64,000 nucleotides of DNA from Seriola aureovittata. Its lineage: Eukaryota; Chordata; Actinopteri; Carangiformes; Carangidae. The stretch is from positions 11,399,001 through 11,463,000 of the forward strand of contig NC_079376.1 of the NCBI RefSeq assembly GCF_021018895.1. The letters run 5' to 3'. The position numbers and the translations under genes were made by a program. Below the pieces are notes generated by a model, which was given only the letters and a program-made list of their open reading frames with translations, was not told the origin of the DNA and searched no databases. This document shows, piece after piece, positions 1 through 10,928 of the stretch (position 1 is the first letter of the stretch; every line of letters starts with the position of its first letter).

Positions 1-960
1 ATTTAATACTCAGTTGTTTCTAACCGCATTCCCCCACCAGGCAGTAAAGGTTATTAACAGCAGACATTTTGACAGATGTCAGCTCCAAAACCACAGGTGC
101 AGCTAACAACACCGGTGATCACTTTGTTGTGAATAAGTGTCTCAGTAATTCAAGCCAGTGTCTGCATGTAGCCTTCAATACCAGTGACCTGCAACTGAAC
201 ACCTGCGCTGAATGCAGCAATTAGTGTCATTAGTTACACCTGTGCTTCTCCTGCCGTGACATGGTACTTTAACATGTCAGAGTGTGTGCACTGAGGACAG
301 CCTGTGGCCAAGGTTACATTGCTTTTTGCCGGCTCCAGAAAATGAGCAAGGTGGCAAGTTTTCATGTTATTAAAAGCCGTTTTGTGGTGAGAAATCAAGC
401 TCCAGGCTAATGTAGCACTGTTAGCTTGGTATGAGTAGAAAATATAGCAGTCTAGCTAGCTCTGTGCTCTTCTGTATTTTGTTAAGCTCCACTGTGCTGT
501 ACATTATTGTTGCTTTCCCCTATTGTTTTCGCCGAAACAGAACGGCTTTCTTGATTCGAAAACAGACTTCTGTGATGTGAAGGTGAAGGAAAAGGTGATC
601 ACCTCAAAGCACAAACGCATTACGTTCAAACTTTGCTTTCCCTCAGCAGGGCTCTTTGAAGGCAGCTGATCTTCCTCTGACCTGACTCCCCTGCGGTTTG
701 AACCATGGATAGGGCGGCCTTCTAAACATAATGTCCTCACGCCTATACATAACACAAAAGGAGAATAAAAAGCCTCCCACCGTCTTCTTCCTCTGTGTGA
801 TTCAGACTGAGAATCTTTATTTAGTTGCAAGAATAACTCCAAATCCTGCGTATCTGGAAAGCATCCACGTGTGTGTACATGCATGCATACTGTATTGTGC
901 GTGGTGTGTGTTCTTATGCATAGCAGTGTTTGCATCAGGGTTCACTTTGAAACAGCACAA
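1..960. other. Unannotated non-coding stretch
   Basis: Mixed-composition DNA with no frame that resembles a known protein and no recognisable repeat. Open frames here have no plausible splice context. I see nothing else to annotate. Confidence 0.5.
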
Positions 961-969
961 TTCTGTTTG

Positions 970-975
<6 letters not shown>

Positions 976-1005
<30 letters not shown>
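976..1005 (+). repeat. (GT)n microsatellite
   Basis: Uninterrupted GT dinucleotides of about 15 units. It is the first of a pair: a long (AC)n tract in the opposite register follows about 85 bases later. Confidence 0.95.
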
Positions 1006-1007
<2 letters not shown>

Positions 1008-1087
1008 AGTGTGCTCACCCTGGGAAATGAAAACGCTGACCCAATTTAATACACCTGTGTCTCGCTGCACTCTGGCCCAGTACTCAA

Positions 1088-1088
<1 letters not shown>

Positions 1089-1136
<48 letters not shown>
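1089..1136 (+). repeat. (AC)n microsatellite
   Basis: About 24 uninterrupted AC units, followed by a decayed CA-rich tail to about 1156. With the GT tract upstream it forms an inverted GT/AC pair that could fold into a hairpin when single-stranded. Confidence 0.95.
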
Positions 1137-1139
<3 letters not shown>

Positions 1140-1140
<1 letters not shown>

Positions 1141-1808
1141 TATGCACACACACACCTACACCTCAACCTGACTCCAGTGGAGTTCAGCTCTCCAGCACCA
1201 CATTATCCTAAAGCACTGCCTTGGCTGTGCAGATATATTCAGCCAATTCAAATACAGAAGGTGTTTTTTTTTTGTTTTTTTAACCACCATTTTTTTCTTT
1301 TTTTTTCAATTCAAAATCAGAAAATAATAAAGCTGCAACATGAAGATGTACGTATAACTCAGAAGATTTTTATTAGTTTCACATTTCTTCATGTGCACGA
1401 TTGCAGCCCATTGTGAAACTACTCTGGTGTGCAGTTGTTTCAGAATTAGATTTACAGTTTTAATAATTATAAAACAAAAAGCTGTTTAAAATGAATAATC
1501 TCAAGTCATTTAAACAAAACTATTTATCCGCAGGTGTACCTGAGCACAGCTATTATAATCAATAACACACAGAGTATTAATAATATATACAAATATACAG
1601 TGGAAACAGCAGGTGATTGTGGAAACAACAGATTTCTGCTTTCATGTTTGTGTTATATGTCTGCTGTCAAGGATTTGCCTCCATACCGGCTACGCTTCCC
1701 CTCAGGCTGAGCTCCCAGCATGCCATTCAAGTCCCGGTGAGCTGCTCGGTACTGGGTGGCCTCACACTGAGCGGTAAGGCGGTAATGAACTTCCTGCCAC
1801 ACCACTTC
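1140..1808. other. AT-rich non-coding stretch with T-rich patch
   Basis: Contains a T-rich patch at about 1263-1310 and AT-rich sequence around 1440-1600. No coding signal or recognised repeat family. Confidence 0.5.
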
Positions 1809-1819
1809 CACACGCACGC

Positions 1820-1858
<39 letters not shown>
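1809..1858 (+). repeat. (CA)n microsatellite with CG interruptions
   Basis: CA repeat whose first third carries several CACG interruptions and whose remainder is a pure CA run. This is typical of an older interrupted array with a younger pure segment. Confidence 0.93.
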
Positions 1859-1860
<2 letters not shown>

Positions 1861-1998
1861 TAATCTCATCCACATCCTGAAGGCACGAAGGGATGTCACA
1901 TTAGCATGATGCTATCTTTTCTTGTATGTGTGTGTGTGGGTGTGGGTGCCTGTGAGTTCAGGGAGACAAATGATTACATTGTCCCTGGATGCGTACTT

Positions 1999-2000
<2 letters not shown>

Positions 2001-2029
<29 letters not shown>
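2001..2029 (+). repeat. (TG)n microsatellite
   Basis: About 14 pure TG units. Confidence 0.93.
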
Positions 2030-2188
2030 CTGTAATTAATCTGGGCACACGGTGGGTGTAAACATTAGGAAGGACAGTTTTTTTGTTCTTTTTATTTATT
2101 TTTTTTTCTCAGATTAATCTGTCTGTCAGATCTGCATCCACACTAAATCTCCACACTGTGGCCTGGCAGGGGACTCATGAATGAGCTA

Positions 2189-2214
2189 ACACACACACAC
2201 ACACGCACACACAC
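2189..2214 (+). repeat. Short (AC)n microsatellite
   Basis: About 13 AC units with one CG interruption. Confidence 0.88.
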
Positions 2215-2219
2215 GATAA

Positions 2220-3037
2220 AAGTATGTTGTCAGTAGTCATGTCATGTTTCTGTTTAAAATCTTTCATGTTTTAAGTGAAGTTCTGCAAAATAAAACTTGA
2301 ATCAGGCCGTTGTTCCATCAACTACCTTCATGCAAATTTATATGCAAGCGGACATGACAATATTACGCAATTAATCCAACACCAATTACCCTGATTCATT
2401 ACAGCATTTTGTTGCTGCTCTCCACCTGAGGTGACATTTGTATTTTTTTTTCAAATTAATTATCTTCAGCAGACGGAGTTTGCCAGTTGTCATTGAACTG
2501 TAGATTCATTTTCAGTCAGGATGGAAACAAATGTGCACTGTTTCTGTCTCTTTCAAAGGATGTCAAAGAAGCTGAACTCTTAGGAAGGTTTTGGTTTTAG
2601 TTGCATCCATGTTGCAAGTGGAAGTCACAGCGCTGGTTGAACGGATAGCGATCGTCAGGGTAACGTCTGGCTTTTACCGTCCAGCGTCATAAGTCTTCTT
2701 GATGAAGGTCCATCTTTTCTCAGGGGCGAGATTTCTCGGTTTACCCGTTGACGTATCTGTAGCTATCAGGTTTTTCTTATGGGGTCAGGGCTGGGACTGG
2801 CAATGGCAGAGTTAGATGTGGGTGAAATTGCTATGAAGATGGGTCACAGCTGGGGACAGCAGGAGGGGTTTGTGCTTATGATGATTTACAATGCATCAGA
2901 GGAAAGTAAGAAAAAGAAGAATGGACCACCCTTTGTCACCCATCCCTCCCTTTCAGTACTTTCTGTGACAGATCAGTGCCATTACATCTTGTAGTTTGAA
3001 CCCTTTCTCTCATCATCATCCCCACTTTTGCTTTTCT
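2220..3037. other. Unannotated non-coding stretch
   Basis: No repeat family or gene recognised. Short frames such as the one at 2779-2994 have no splice context and no recognisable motif. Confidence 0.45.
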
Positions 3038-3291
3038 ATATCGTCACCTTCCTAAAATAATGGCCTAAGTCATGTTTTGACAAAAATGTTTTTTTTGCCT
3101 AAATCACCCCCTCATGATGCTGGCCACCTCTGGTAAAATCGCCTGAATCCTCAGTTGAGGGGAACATGCAATTCTACCCCCGGTTGTATAATGGCCTATG
3201 TCAAAAGTGTGACTCTTTTGTTGAGTTTTTTGTGTTTCCTGAAAAACCTGAAAAAATGACTTAGGCCATTATTTTAAGAGGGTGTCGATAT
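3038..3291. mobile_element. Foldback MITE with 36-bp terminal inverted repeats
   Basis: The left arm (3038-3073) and the right arm (3256-3291) are reverse complements over 36 bases with about five mismatches. The inner 22 bases, containing AATGGCCTAAGTCAT, match exactly. The 254-bp length, absence of a frame and TA-rich ends (tata before, atgt after) suggest a non-autonomous DNA transposon, possibly with a TA target. A third degenerate copy of the core (AATGGCCTATGTCAAAA) lies inside, near 3190. The family is not identified with certainty; Tc1/mariner-type mobilisation is only an inference from the TA ends. Confidence 0.75.
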
Positions 3292-4887
3292 GTAACTTAG
3301 CACTTCTCCCAAAACATTTGCTCCTCACTCACCCCCAGCTTCTCCCCTGACCTCCTGACATCAGCCATCACCCTCTCACCTTACTTCCCGCCTCAGTTTC
3401 TGCCCCTTAAGCCTTACACACAACACTTCCTCCCTCTTCTGACCCTCTTGCTCCTCTGGCCCTTGCCCAGGCCAGTCCCACTCCTCTCATGCAAGACATT
3501 GCATCTCTAATTGAAGCTGACAACCACATCTACTTCACAGCTTGCTCTAATGTGGCTGTCACTGTTACACACAGTATTCTACGCAGGTGAAACCACGACC
3601 CAGTGAATAAATGGAAAGCTGTAATATTACCCTGTTAAATCATTAGATTGGCACATCTGGGGTCTTCATCAATATAGCTGTAATTGGCACAGGAGGGAGA
3701 AATAATTGTGTGGTAATTAGTGAAATGAGGGAATTTGGAGCTTCATACCTCTCGCTGTTTCGGTACCAGAGGGATGTCTTGGTAACTAATGATGCCTCCG
3801 TGTAAGCAACTGCATCACATACCTGTGACATCTGAGAGAGTCCCTCTGACACCAGCTGAAGGAGATAAAGGCACTGAAATGTACACAAACCCTGATGCAG
3901 ATGTGTTGTGTTTGGAAACCTGCTGGGTGACAGCGGCAGCAGAAGATGTGGGAGATGATGTGCACATGCAGAGGGGAAGAACGAACGCTGATGAAGGTAA
4001 GAGAGAGAGAGAGAGGAAGAAGGAAACATAGACTCCTTCACTCAACTGCATTGCATTGCACTGCATTGCACTGCGGGATGGGTTGCAGAAAGAAGCGTAC
4101 ACACTGTGGACGAGTGCTTTTTCTATTCCATCGCTGGAACTTTCAACGGAAATTAGGTCTAAATAAATTTCACACCCACGCACACATATGGCCACTCCAA
4201 TACAATAGCGCACAATAAATAACTGCACCATATGGAAAATAGATTTTGGACACAGCCATGGTTTTGTGATTCCAAACACTGTGTCTCCTAGAGAGGATTG
4301 TTTTGGACAAACAAACTCTAAGCAACAGCGCCGCAAGGTCTAAATGACTAATTCACCTTTAAACATTTTTTGTAATGTTATGTCCATACTTTTCTAAAGA
4401 TGGTCTGTTTTGGGCATCTCCTTACTGTGGAAGCTTTTCACTGTAGCCTGTGGAAAAATAGTTTTTTCCTCATTTATTTATTTCTTATTGTCTTAATTCT
4501 TGTTTTTTTTTAATTTTTATTTATTGATTCATTCATTCATAATTCATTCATAATTCTTCTTTTTTGGTTTTAGTTGTTGGTCTTGTTTCTTTTCTCCCAG
4601 GTGTAATTGCTTTCCCACTTTTTGTTCATTGCAGGATGTGTCTTTTAAAAATGGATCTGTCATTTGCTCTGATGAAAGCTTCACCATAAGACTGCAAACA
4701 ACAGCTACTTTCATTATTTATTACTCTGTTCATTAAGCAACTGAACATTTAGTCTGTCTGACAATAGTGGAAAATGCTCATAGAGCCCAAAGCAACATCA
4801 TCATCAGTCTCATGACCAGTGGTTGGCCTTTTTTCCTGAATCTGTTTTTGAGGAAATTAAACACGCAGTTGTTGTTTTTTTTTGAAG
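3292..4887. other. Non-coding stretch with pyrimidine-rich and T-rich segments
   Basis: 3300-3500 is C/T-rich on the + strand. 4360-4640 is T-rich with imperfect ATTC repeats at about 4525-4555. A GAAG|GTAAGA donor-like site at 3997 ends a short frame but lacks a convincing acceptor. No gene is supported. Confidence 0.4.
4047..4074 (+). repeat. TGCAT/TGCAC pentanucleotide repeat
   Basis: Five to six tandem copies of a five-base unit alternating between TGCAT and TGCAC. It is a small minisatellite-like array inside otherwise unique sequence. Confidence 0.85.
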
Positions 4888-4960
4888 GCAGAGCACCCAA
4901 CTGACATTCAGGGCAGTAGAAGCACACCGGTTTCCTCTCAGGGTGTCATGATAGTTGGAG
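4888..4960 (+). CDS. Candidate 73-nt internal exon, unidentified
   Basis: A perfect donor (GGAG|GTAAGT) closes a 73-nt open segment preceded by a T-rich tract ending in GAAG, which can serve as an acceptor. The in-frame peptide is about 24 residues, contains STPVSSQGVMIVG and is rich in Ser/Thr/Gly. I do not recognise the protein. The acceptor is weaker than the donor, and one perfect 8-mer donor is expected by chance in a window this size. This is a proposal only. An alternative is a fortuitous pair of splice-like motifs in intronic DNA. Confidence 0.22.
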
Positions 4961-6294
4961 GTAAGTCTGGGTTATGTGTGAGACTGAGGCTATTGAGGGT
5001 CTTGTCTTGTACTGCTTTTATCGCAGTCTGCACCTCCCATTCTCTGTGTATCTCTGTCCCATTTTTGCCAATATCTGCCCATCCAGCTCTTTTTATACCT
5101 GCTAAGTACAGCCAGTGCAGCATCACTGTCTCCTCTTTCTCCTGTTCCTTCCCCGTTTTTCCACCTCTTCACTGCGAGACTTTGTCTAATAGAAAGAGGA
5201 GGGAAAAAAAACAGACATAAAAACCTCTTAAAACGTACCTGTGCTGTCTGTGTTTATTCATTTCAGTGCCAAGGCTGAGATGTTTCTGCTTTGATTAACT
5301 GACACAGCTCTGCTTAAAAGAGTGGCAACGAGCGCATGTGTATGTAAACCTGTCTTTAGAGACCAAGGTTGGCTGATTTTATATTATGAAGACCAGGGTG
5401 AGGTTGAGGGATAGACACACTTAAATCTTTAACAACAGGCACAATTTGTCTGTTCTCGATATGTTGACCTCCTGACAATATAAAAAGAATTCTCTGGATA
5501 AAGCCGGCATTGTGTATACAGTTTGTTTGCTTTGGCAAAACATATACAAGAATAGAGCATGATGAAAGTGTATTTTTGTTGTTCTGCATGATGTTAGCCA
5601 CGCCATCCTATATGTGGATGAATGAATTATCTGAACCCTGCAGGAATTCCCTCTGTGGCTTTATCTGACATTGCAATAAGGCTGCATTTTGATAATAAAA
5701 ACCTACAGATGGGGAAAGTTTTAAAAGAGAAGGAAAGAAACCCTACTCAACAATATATGTTTTTAAAAAGGCAAGTTTGCGGAAATATTAGCATTTACTG
5801 AGCTGAGCAAGATCAAAAAATGTTACCAAGGTTATTAGAAACTATATGAGATAGAGCCCTGCCAGTGCAGATAAACCAGTAAACATGAAAGAGTTTAATT
5901 AAATGTGTTGTGTTATACTCCAGCTTTAAGTGTCTTTGAACGAACTTGAGGAGAAAATGTAAATTAAGGATTGAATACATACATAGATAAGCAGACTTCA
6001 GCAACACTGTGCGTCTGTCTGACACAGTCAAGTCCAAGCACATGTATGAGCAATCCAAAAACACGCACACACACGTACACACCCATACAAGTAATCCATG
6101 GACTTGTGCTAAAAATAGATTCCAACCTATGGACATGATGACATCGCATGACAACAAAAAAACAAACAACAGAAACAATGACATCCACTCTGACAATAGC
6201 TGGGCGTTTTCCATGAGCTATGTTAAGCACAGCTTATCGGCCAATCTGCTTTCTCGCTCCCACACATGCTCACACGCACACGCACACTCATACA

Positions 6295-6298
<4 letters not shown>
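4961..6298. other. Unannotated non-coding stretch
   Basis: Pyrimidine-rich to about 5170, then AT-rich. CA-rich patches occur at 6060-6090 and 6260-6298. No supported gene or recognised transposon. Confidence 0.45.

Positions 6299-6353
<55 letters not shown>
6299..6353 (+). repeat. (CA)n microsatellite
   Basis: About 27 pure CA units preceded by a degenerate CA-rich lead-in from 6262. Frames running through it encode only His-Thr repeats. Confidence 0.96.
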
Positions 6354-6356
<3 letters not shown>

Positions 6357-6359
6357 CCC

Positions 6360-7628
6360 ACCCAATCATGTAGGCCTGGGGCAACTTTTCATTAACGTTG
6401 TGGTATTACTTAAAACCCATTAAAATAGGCCCTTCCTAATCTAAATCCAATAATTTGTGCACTTCTCCCTCCCTTCACTGGCATCATGCTTTCCTCTATC
6501 TAACCCAATACTAAAAGAGAAGATTCATTATCTCTTGTTTGGACAGGGATTATGCTGATCGGGGCGGCTTAAGGCAGAAGATATAAAGACTCTTAATAAA
6601 ATTCTTCAGCCGTTGCAGCAATGTGCAATCTAATTTAAAGCAGTCAGACCCCTTAACACTCACACACACGTTCCTTCCATCACTTCCCTCTTCTTTCATC
6701 TTGACGTACCTTCTTCTCATCTCCATTTCCGACCCCCTTAGATCATCCCTCTTTCCTCGTCTTTTGTCACTAAAACCTGCATTGAAATGTTAGTCAGGGC
6801 CCGTTTTATTGTCATACTGACTTTCTACATGAGATTACCTGCTGTGACTTCCCAATTCTACTCCTAAAATCAATGCATTTTCTTCATCCCTGCATGTCTG
6901 TGTCTCCTGCACGGCCCTGGAGGTTCACAACAAAAACTTAATCATGTCTGATCTGAAAACATGCATGTCCTTTTTTTTTTTCTTTTTTTTTATGCATATA
7001 AAAAATTCAGTTCCAATATACAATATGTAGATGACATTGGATGTTGAAAAGAAAAGAATATAATCAAGAAAAGTATCAGATTGATGTGACTTATAATGTA
7101 ATATTCCTTTCCCCTCATGTCATGGCAGCTGGAGGGCCTTTTTTCACTTGTTTCTATTCACCGAGGCACCAGAAGAAATGTGTGTGGGATTCATGTGAAG
7201 AGCTCATTTCCAAAAGGAATCCTGTCCTTCAGCACCTGAAGTTCATCATCAAACACTTAAGTATTCAACACTTGACAATGTAGAGGATTCTGTTTATCAC
7301 ACCTTTTTTCTTTTCACTTTGTCAGCGAGAGACTCAAGCTTAAAAAGTGCTGTTATTTTATCTTGAGGTTACCTGTGACTGTTTTTCATAAGGAGATGAA
7401 GAATAAAACAGTGCAATTTTTATTATTTTGAATGTGTTGGAGTCAGAGCCCCGGAGGATAAATGCATTGCATTTAGATGTAGCAGATTAAGTCATGAGAG
7501 TCAACATAGATTAACCTATGGAGCTGTAGATGTTTGCTTGGCCATCCAATATACATGCAGAAATGAGTCTGGGGAGATGCGATGAACTTGCATGAGGCAT
7601 GAGGACGGTATTGGAGGCTCCAGGGGAC
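6360..7628. other. Unannotated non-coding stretch
   Basis: AT-rich, with a T-rich patch at 6968-6995. Frames of 60-80 codons occur but none has a recognisable motif or good splice context. Confidence 0.45.
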
Positions 7629-7629
7629 A

Positions 7630-7658
7630 CATCCATCCATCCATCCATCCATCCATCC
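7630..7658 (+). repeat. (ATCC)n microsatellite
   Basis: Seven tandem ATCC units. Tetranucleotide ATCC/GGAT arrays often mark the 3' ends of L2-type elements in fish, but no element body is recognisable beside this one. Confidence 0.9.
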
Positions 7659-7790
7659 TTTACAGGGATCATACACCTCACCACATCACACTTGTTAGGA
7701 TTAGGTCCTGTTGTCCCTGTTTTACTGTTCCCATGTTTCTCTGCTGTGTTCCCTTCCCTCTTGTGTTTGTTTATCCTCAGTCCATGCTCT

Positions 7791-7792
<2 letters not shown>

Positions 7793-7855
<63 letters not shown>
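7793..7855 (+). repeat. (GT)n microsatellite
   Basis: About 30 GT units with a single TT interruption near 7822. Confidence 0.95.
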
Positions 7856-7858
<3 letters not shown>

Positions 7859-7865
7859 TGTCAGT

Positions 7866-8410
7866 GCAGCTGGGCGTGGCCTCCTGAACTTCCTGTTCCC
7901 GCCAGTGTCTTTCCACACCTGATATTCATCTTGCCATCAACTCCACATGCTGCTGCAGTGTAAAGAGACCAGTCAGCTCACCGTTCTTGGCTAGATCGTT
8001 CAGGCACCTGCAGCGGTATTGTGCTACGGCCTTCTCTGTTTTTGGATCTCAATCTTGCCATTTTGGATTTTTTTTGGATAACTGTGATATTTCCTGTGTC
8101 CCAGGTGCTGTATCCTGCTTCTACCTGGTTTACCACATCCACCTCTGTTTTTGACTGCCTGTTCAGTCCTGATCTGGACGGATGGACGGATTCCTATCTG
8201 TTGGAATCCAGTCACCTGTGGCTCTCTCCCACCCACCCCCCACCCGTCATCCTGCCCAAACACCCGAGCCTTCTTTCCCCCATCCTCATCCCCAGCTCAC
8301 CTTCCCTCTTTTGGGTTGGCAGTAAAGAACTTATTTCACCTTCAACCCCTGGCTTGTGTTCTTCTTTGCGGGTCCTGAATCAAAGAACCCTTGCGACTCT
8401 CTTTTGCAAT
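7866..8410 (+). mobile_element. Probable dispersed LTR-like or SINE-like repeat
   Basis: The stretch has the style of a class of dispersed teleost repeats that I recognise only from memory: a GGGCGTGGCCTCCTGAACTTC opening, a pyrimidine-rich middle, then AGTAAAG (a possible AATAAA-derived signal) about 60 bases before a GGGTCCTGAATC ending. No coding capacity. It could be a solo LTR of a Gypsy-like element or a non-autonomous derivative. Boundaries are approximate. Confidence 0.33.
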
Positions 8411-8824
8411 TGAAACTCCAGTTCACTTCCTGCTGCTGTTTATGTGGCAGTGAAGGCAGTTTTTATGAAGGTATCCGTCTTTTTGATGTCAGCGCCATTT
8501 GACAATTCATTGTCAGCTGAATTGGAAGTTGGAAGAGTGACTGTTAGCCACGGCACTTTTACAGACATAATATCAGAGGATATTTTTCCTCTGGCCTGCA
8601 CTCCCCTTGACTTTGTTTATTTGTTATTTGCTTGTTTGCCATTATAGTAAATAATCAGCTTCATAGTATCTGAGAGCAATTGAACTGATGCATCTATTTC
8701 CTGCGTGTTTAAATTTTAACTACGGGTGTGAAATGTACAGATGTGAGTAAACAAAATTATTTGCAGAGACGGCTGAGAAGTGCGCTCAACAATAATGGCT
8801 GGTGCTGGAGGAAATAAGTAAGCA
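8411..8824. other. Unannotated non-coding stretch
   Basis: No gene or repeat recognised. Confidence 0.4.
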
Positions 8825-8840
8825 CATACACACACACACA

Positions 8841-8878
<38 letters not shown>

Positions 8879-8896
8879 TATACACATACACACACT
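8825..8896 (+). repeat. Interrupted (CA)n microsatellite
   Basis: CA repeat with CGCA and CATATACATA interruptions, so an older imperfect array. A further small CA run lies at 8961-8974. Confidence 0.92.
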
Positions 8897-8974
8897 GTAG
8901 GGTCAAATGGGAACCCGGAAAACACCACACAGTCATTTGCAGGCAGCTGGCCATACACCTACACACACACACAC

Positions 8975-9780
8975 ATATCCAATTACGATTCATTGAGTGA
9001 CCAGATTTCTGAGGTGACCAGGCAGTGAGTGTGTGTCTGCTTCAGTCATCATTAATGTTAATTCACAGGCAAGAGTCCTCTCTCCCACACCTGAAGAGCA
9101 CTGGAGCACAATATCAAAATCTTTAAAGCAAATACATAAAATATGACCTGTTCGGTAAGAGAATCAATATTGCATGTTTGTCTGGAGGAAAGCTGCTGAT
9201 GCATTTGCTGTGCTGACTTTTCCAATTTCTACATCTGAGATTACCATCGCTTTTGAGTATGCTGCTCATTTTGAAAAACAGAATTTCATTCAGTTACTGC
9301 TGTAGCTGTATGCCCCGAGGCTCTGTGAGAGAGGGAAAGTGTATTAATGAAATGAGAGACAGACAGTGTTATTTAAATCACCTCAACAGCATAACCTGAG
9401 GCCTAACACTGGCTCTCTGCTGCTTTCCAGACCTGTTTTCATCCCTCAGCCAACCAAACCAAACTTAATCATAACTCAGCCAAAGACAACAAACCTGAAA
9501 CACACAGTGCCAAACTTAGCAACACTGAGTCAGAAGGTACTGAGTCTTCGGATCAAGTCAAATCAAATCAAAATGTCTCAAACTAAATCAACCATGCATT
9601 GCAGATAACTGTGCTACACAGTGCCATACACCAAACCCCATAAACCAAAACGCAGATAACTCAAACCAAAACTTGTTGGCCCATGTTAATGAGTGGTTAG
9701 ATCTTTTGGGAAAAGACGGTCACGTTCTACCTTCTCCCTGAAAGTTCGATGAGAGTGTTGACACTGCTCTCACTTTGTAT
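8975..9780. other. Non-coding stretch with A/C-rich strand-asymmetric part
   Basis: 9427-9690 on the + strand is rich in A and C and poor in G and T, with recurring AAACCAAA-like words and two copies of GCAGATAACT. It is not a simple microsatellite. No coding feature supported. Confidence 0.45.
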
Positions 9781-10160
9781 GCTAACTATGTAGCTATGGA
9801 GCCAGCAGCTATTTAGCTTAGCGCAGAGGTTACATTGTGGGCACCCGGCGAGAAAATTTGGGGGAAAGTATAATGTTGTCATGGCGACAGTGAGTCGGCT
9901 TAGGGCTGCAAGTTGAGCCACATTTGTTTACAATTTGAAAAACTGGCATCATGGGAGGTTACGTGGGGTTATGTGCCAATCTATTTTGTGGCTGCTGCGG
10001 TAATTTTCTGTAGTTTCCGCTGGTTGCCTGGCAACCTCATTGTGACGACAAGAGCCCAAGAAGTTACAGCAAAGGAAAACAAAATGGTTTCCACATAACC
10101 CCGTGTAAAACCACAATGTGTCGTTTTACTCATCGGTTTCTGTACAGGATTTCCCAAAAT
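9780..10160. repeat. Hairpin-type dispersed percomorph repeat with X-box-like apex
   Basis: GGGGTTATGTG near 9965 is mirrored by CACATAACCCC near 10095, giving an imperfect inverted repeat. Its dyad falls on GTTGCCTGGCAAC (10023-10035), itself a perfect 6+1+6 palindrome. From memory this corresponds to a very common percomorph repeat that also contains a 'ttagcttagc' segment, seen here near 9818. It has no coding capacity and resembles a MITE. A further X-box-like GTTGTCATGGCGAC lies at 9875-9888. The outer boundaries are not resolved. Confidence 0.55.
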
Positions 10161-10633
10161 GTTGAACTATTATTTTAAATCCTGTGGCTTTCAGCAAAGC
10201 GTTTTGACACAGAAACCACAACATACCACTCTGTATCACACTTGGCCAGTTCCTATAAAGTTTGTAAAACACAAGCCTCCAAAAGCTTTAATGGTTTCCT
10301 AAAAACTGAAACTGCTGTCAACACTGTCACAAAAAAGAAACTCCAGTTTCAGGAACTTACAGAGCTGTAGGAGTGGAAAACCACTCGCAGCTTTAAAACA
10401 TTTCATTATTGCTAAAGGTCAAAACTTGTCTACCTTGTTATCTATTGTTCAAATTATTACACTCAACTGAATGCATTTTACCTAATAAATACATGCAATC
10501 ACTCACTACATGCATGACTTGTGTCCTCGTGTTTTAATCACATTGGCAGTAACAACTGCTATTAGCTTCAAATTAAAATATCAGCTCTGTTAGTGTTAAT
10601 CCTGTTTGCCCAGGCTACAGCTGAATGAATTTT
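10161..10633. other. Unannotated non-coding stretch
   Basis: AT-rich; nothing recognised. Confidence 0.45.
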
Positions 10634-10794
10634 CAGTGCATTCAGAAAGTGTTAAGACCACTTCAATTTTTTCACGTTGTTATGTTGCAGCCTCATGCTA
10701 AAATAATTAAAATTTCAGACAGCTTCAGAGCTGACAATGCATATCAGAGGGAAAACCAAGCCATGAGGTGGAAGGAACAATGCAGAGCTCAGAG

Positions 10795-10905
10795 ACAGGA
10801 TCGTGTCGAGGCACAGATCTTGGGAAGTCTACAAAAACATTTCTGCATTGAAGGTTCCCAAGAGCACAGATTCCTCCTTAATTCGTAAATGGAAGAAGTT
10901 TGGCG
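10795..10905 (+). pseudogene. Tc1 transposase N-terminal remnant
   Basis: About 35 codons starting near 10803 encode a segment with KNISALKVPKSTDSSLIRKWK. This matches the second helix-turn-helix of Tc1-family transposases, where the pattern is (Y)K.IS..L.VP.STV..I..KWK. The frame then runs into a perfect palindrome and unrelated sequence, so the DDE catalytic domain is absent. No function is expected. Confidence 0.8.
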
Positions 10906-10928
10906 GGAGTCAGGACTCCCGCCAAACT
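10897..10928. repeat. 32-bp near-perfect palindrome inside the Tc1 relic
   Basis: Arms AGTTTGGCGGGAGTC (10897-10911) and GACTCCCGCCAAACT (10914-10928) are exact reverse complements separated by AG. They fall where the transposase frame breaks off. Confidence 0.95.

Noticed and set aside
871..1416. 181-codon frame on the plus strand
   Set aside because: Runs through both the GT and AC microsatellites and encodes mainly Cys-Val and His-Thr repeats; no domain or splice context.
3789..4031. Frame ending at a GAAG|GTAAGA donor-like site (3997)
   Set aside because: No good acceptor in the right position, and the end of the frame is GA-repeat sequence.
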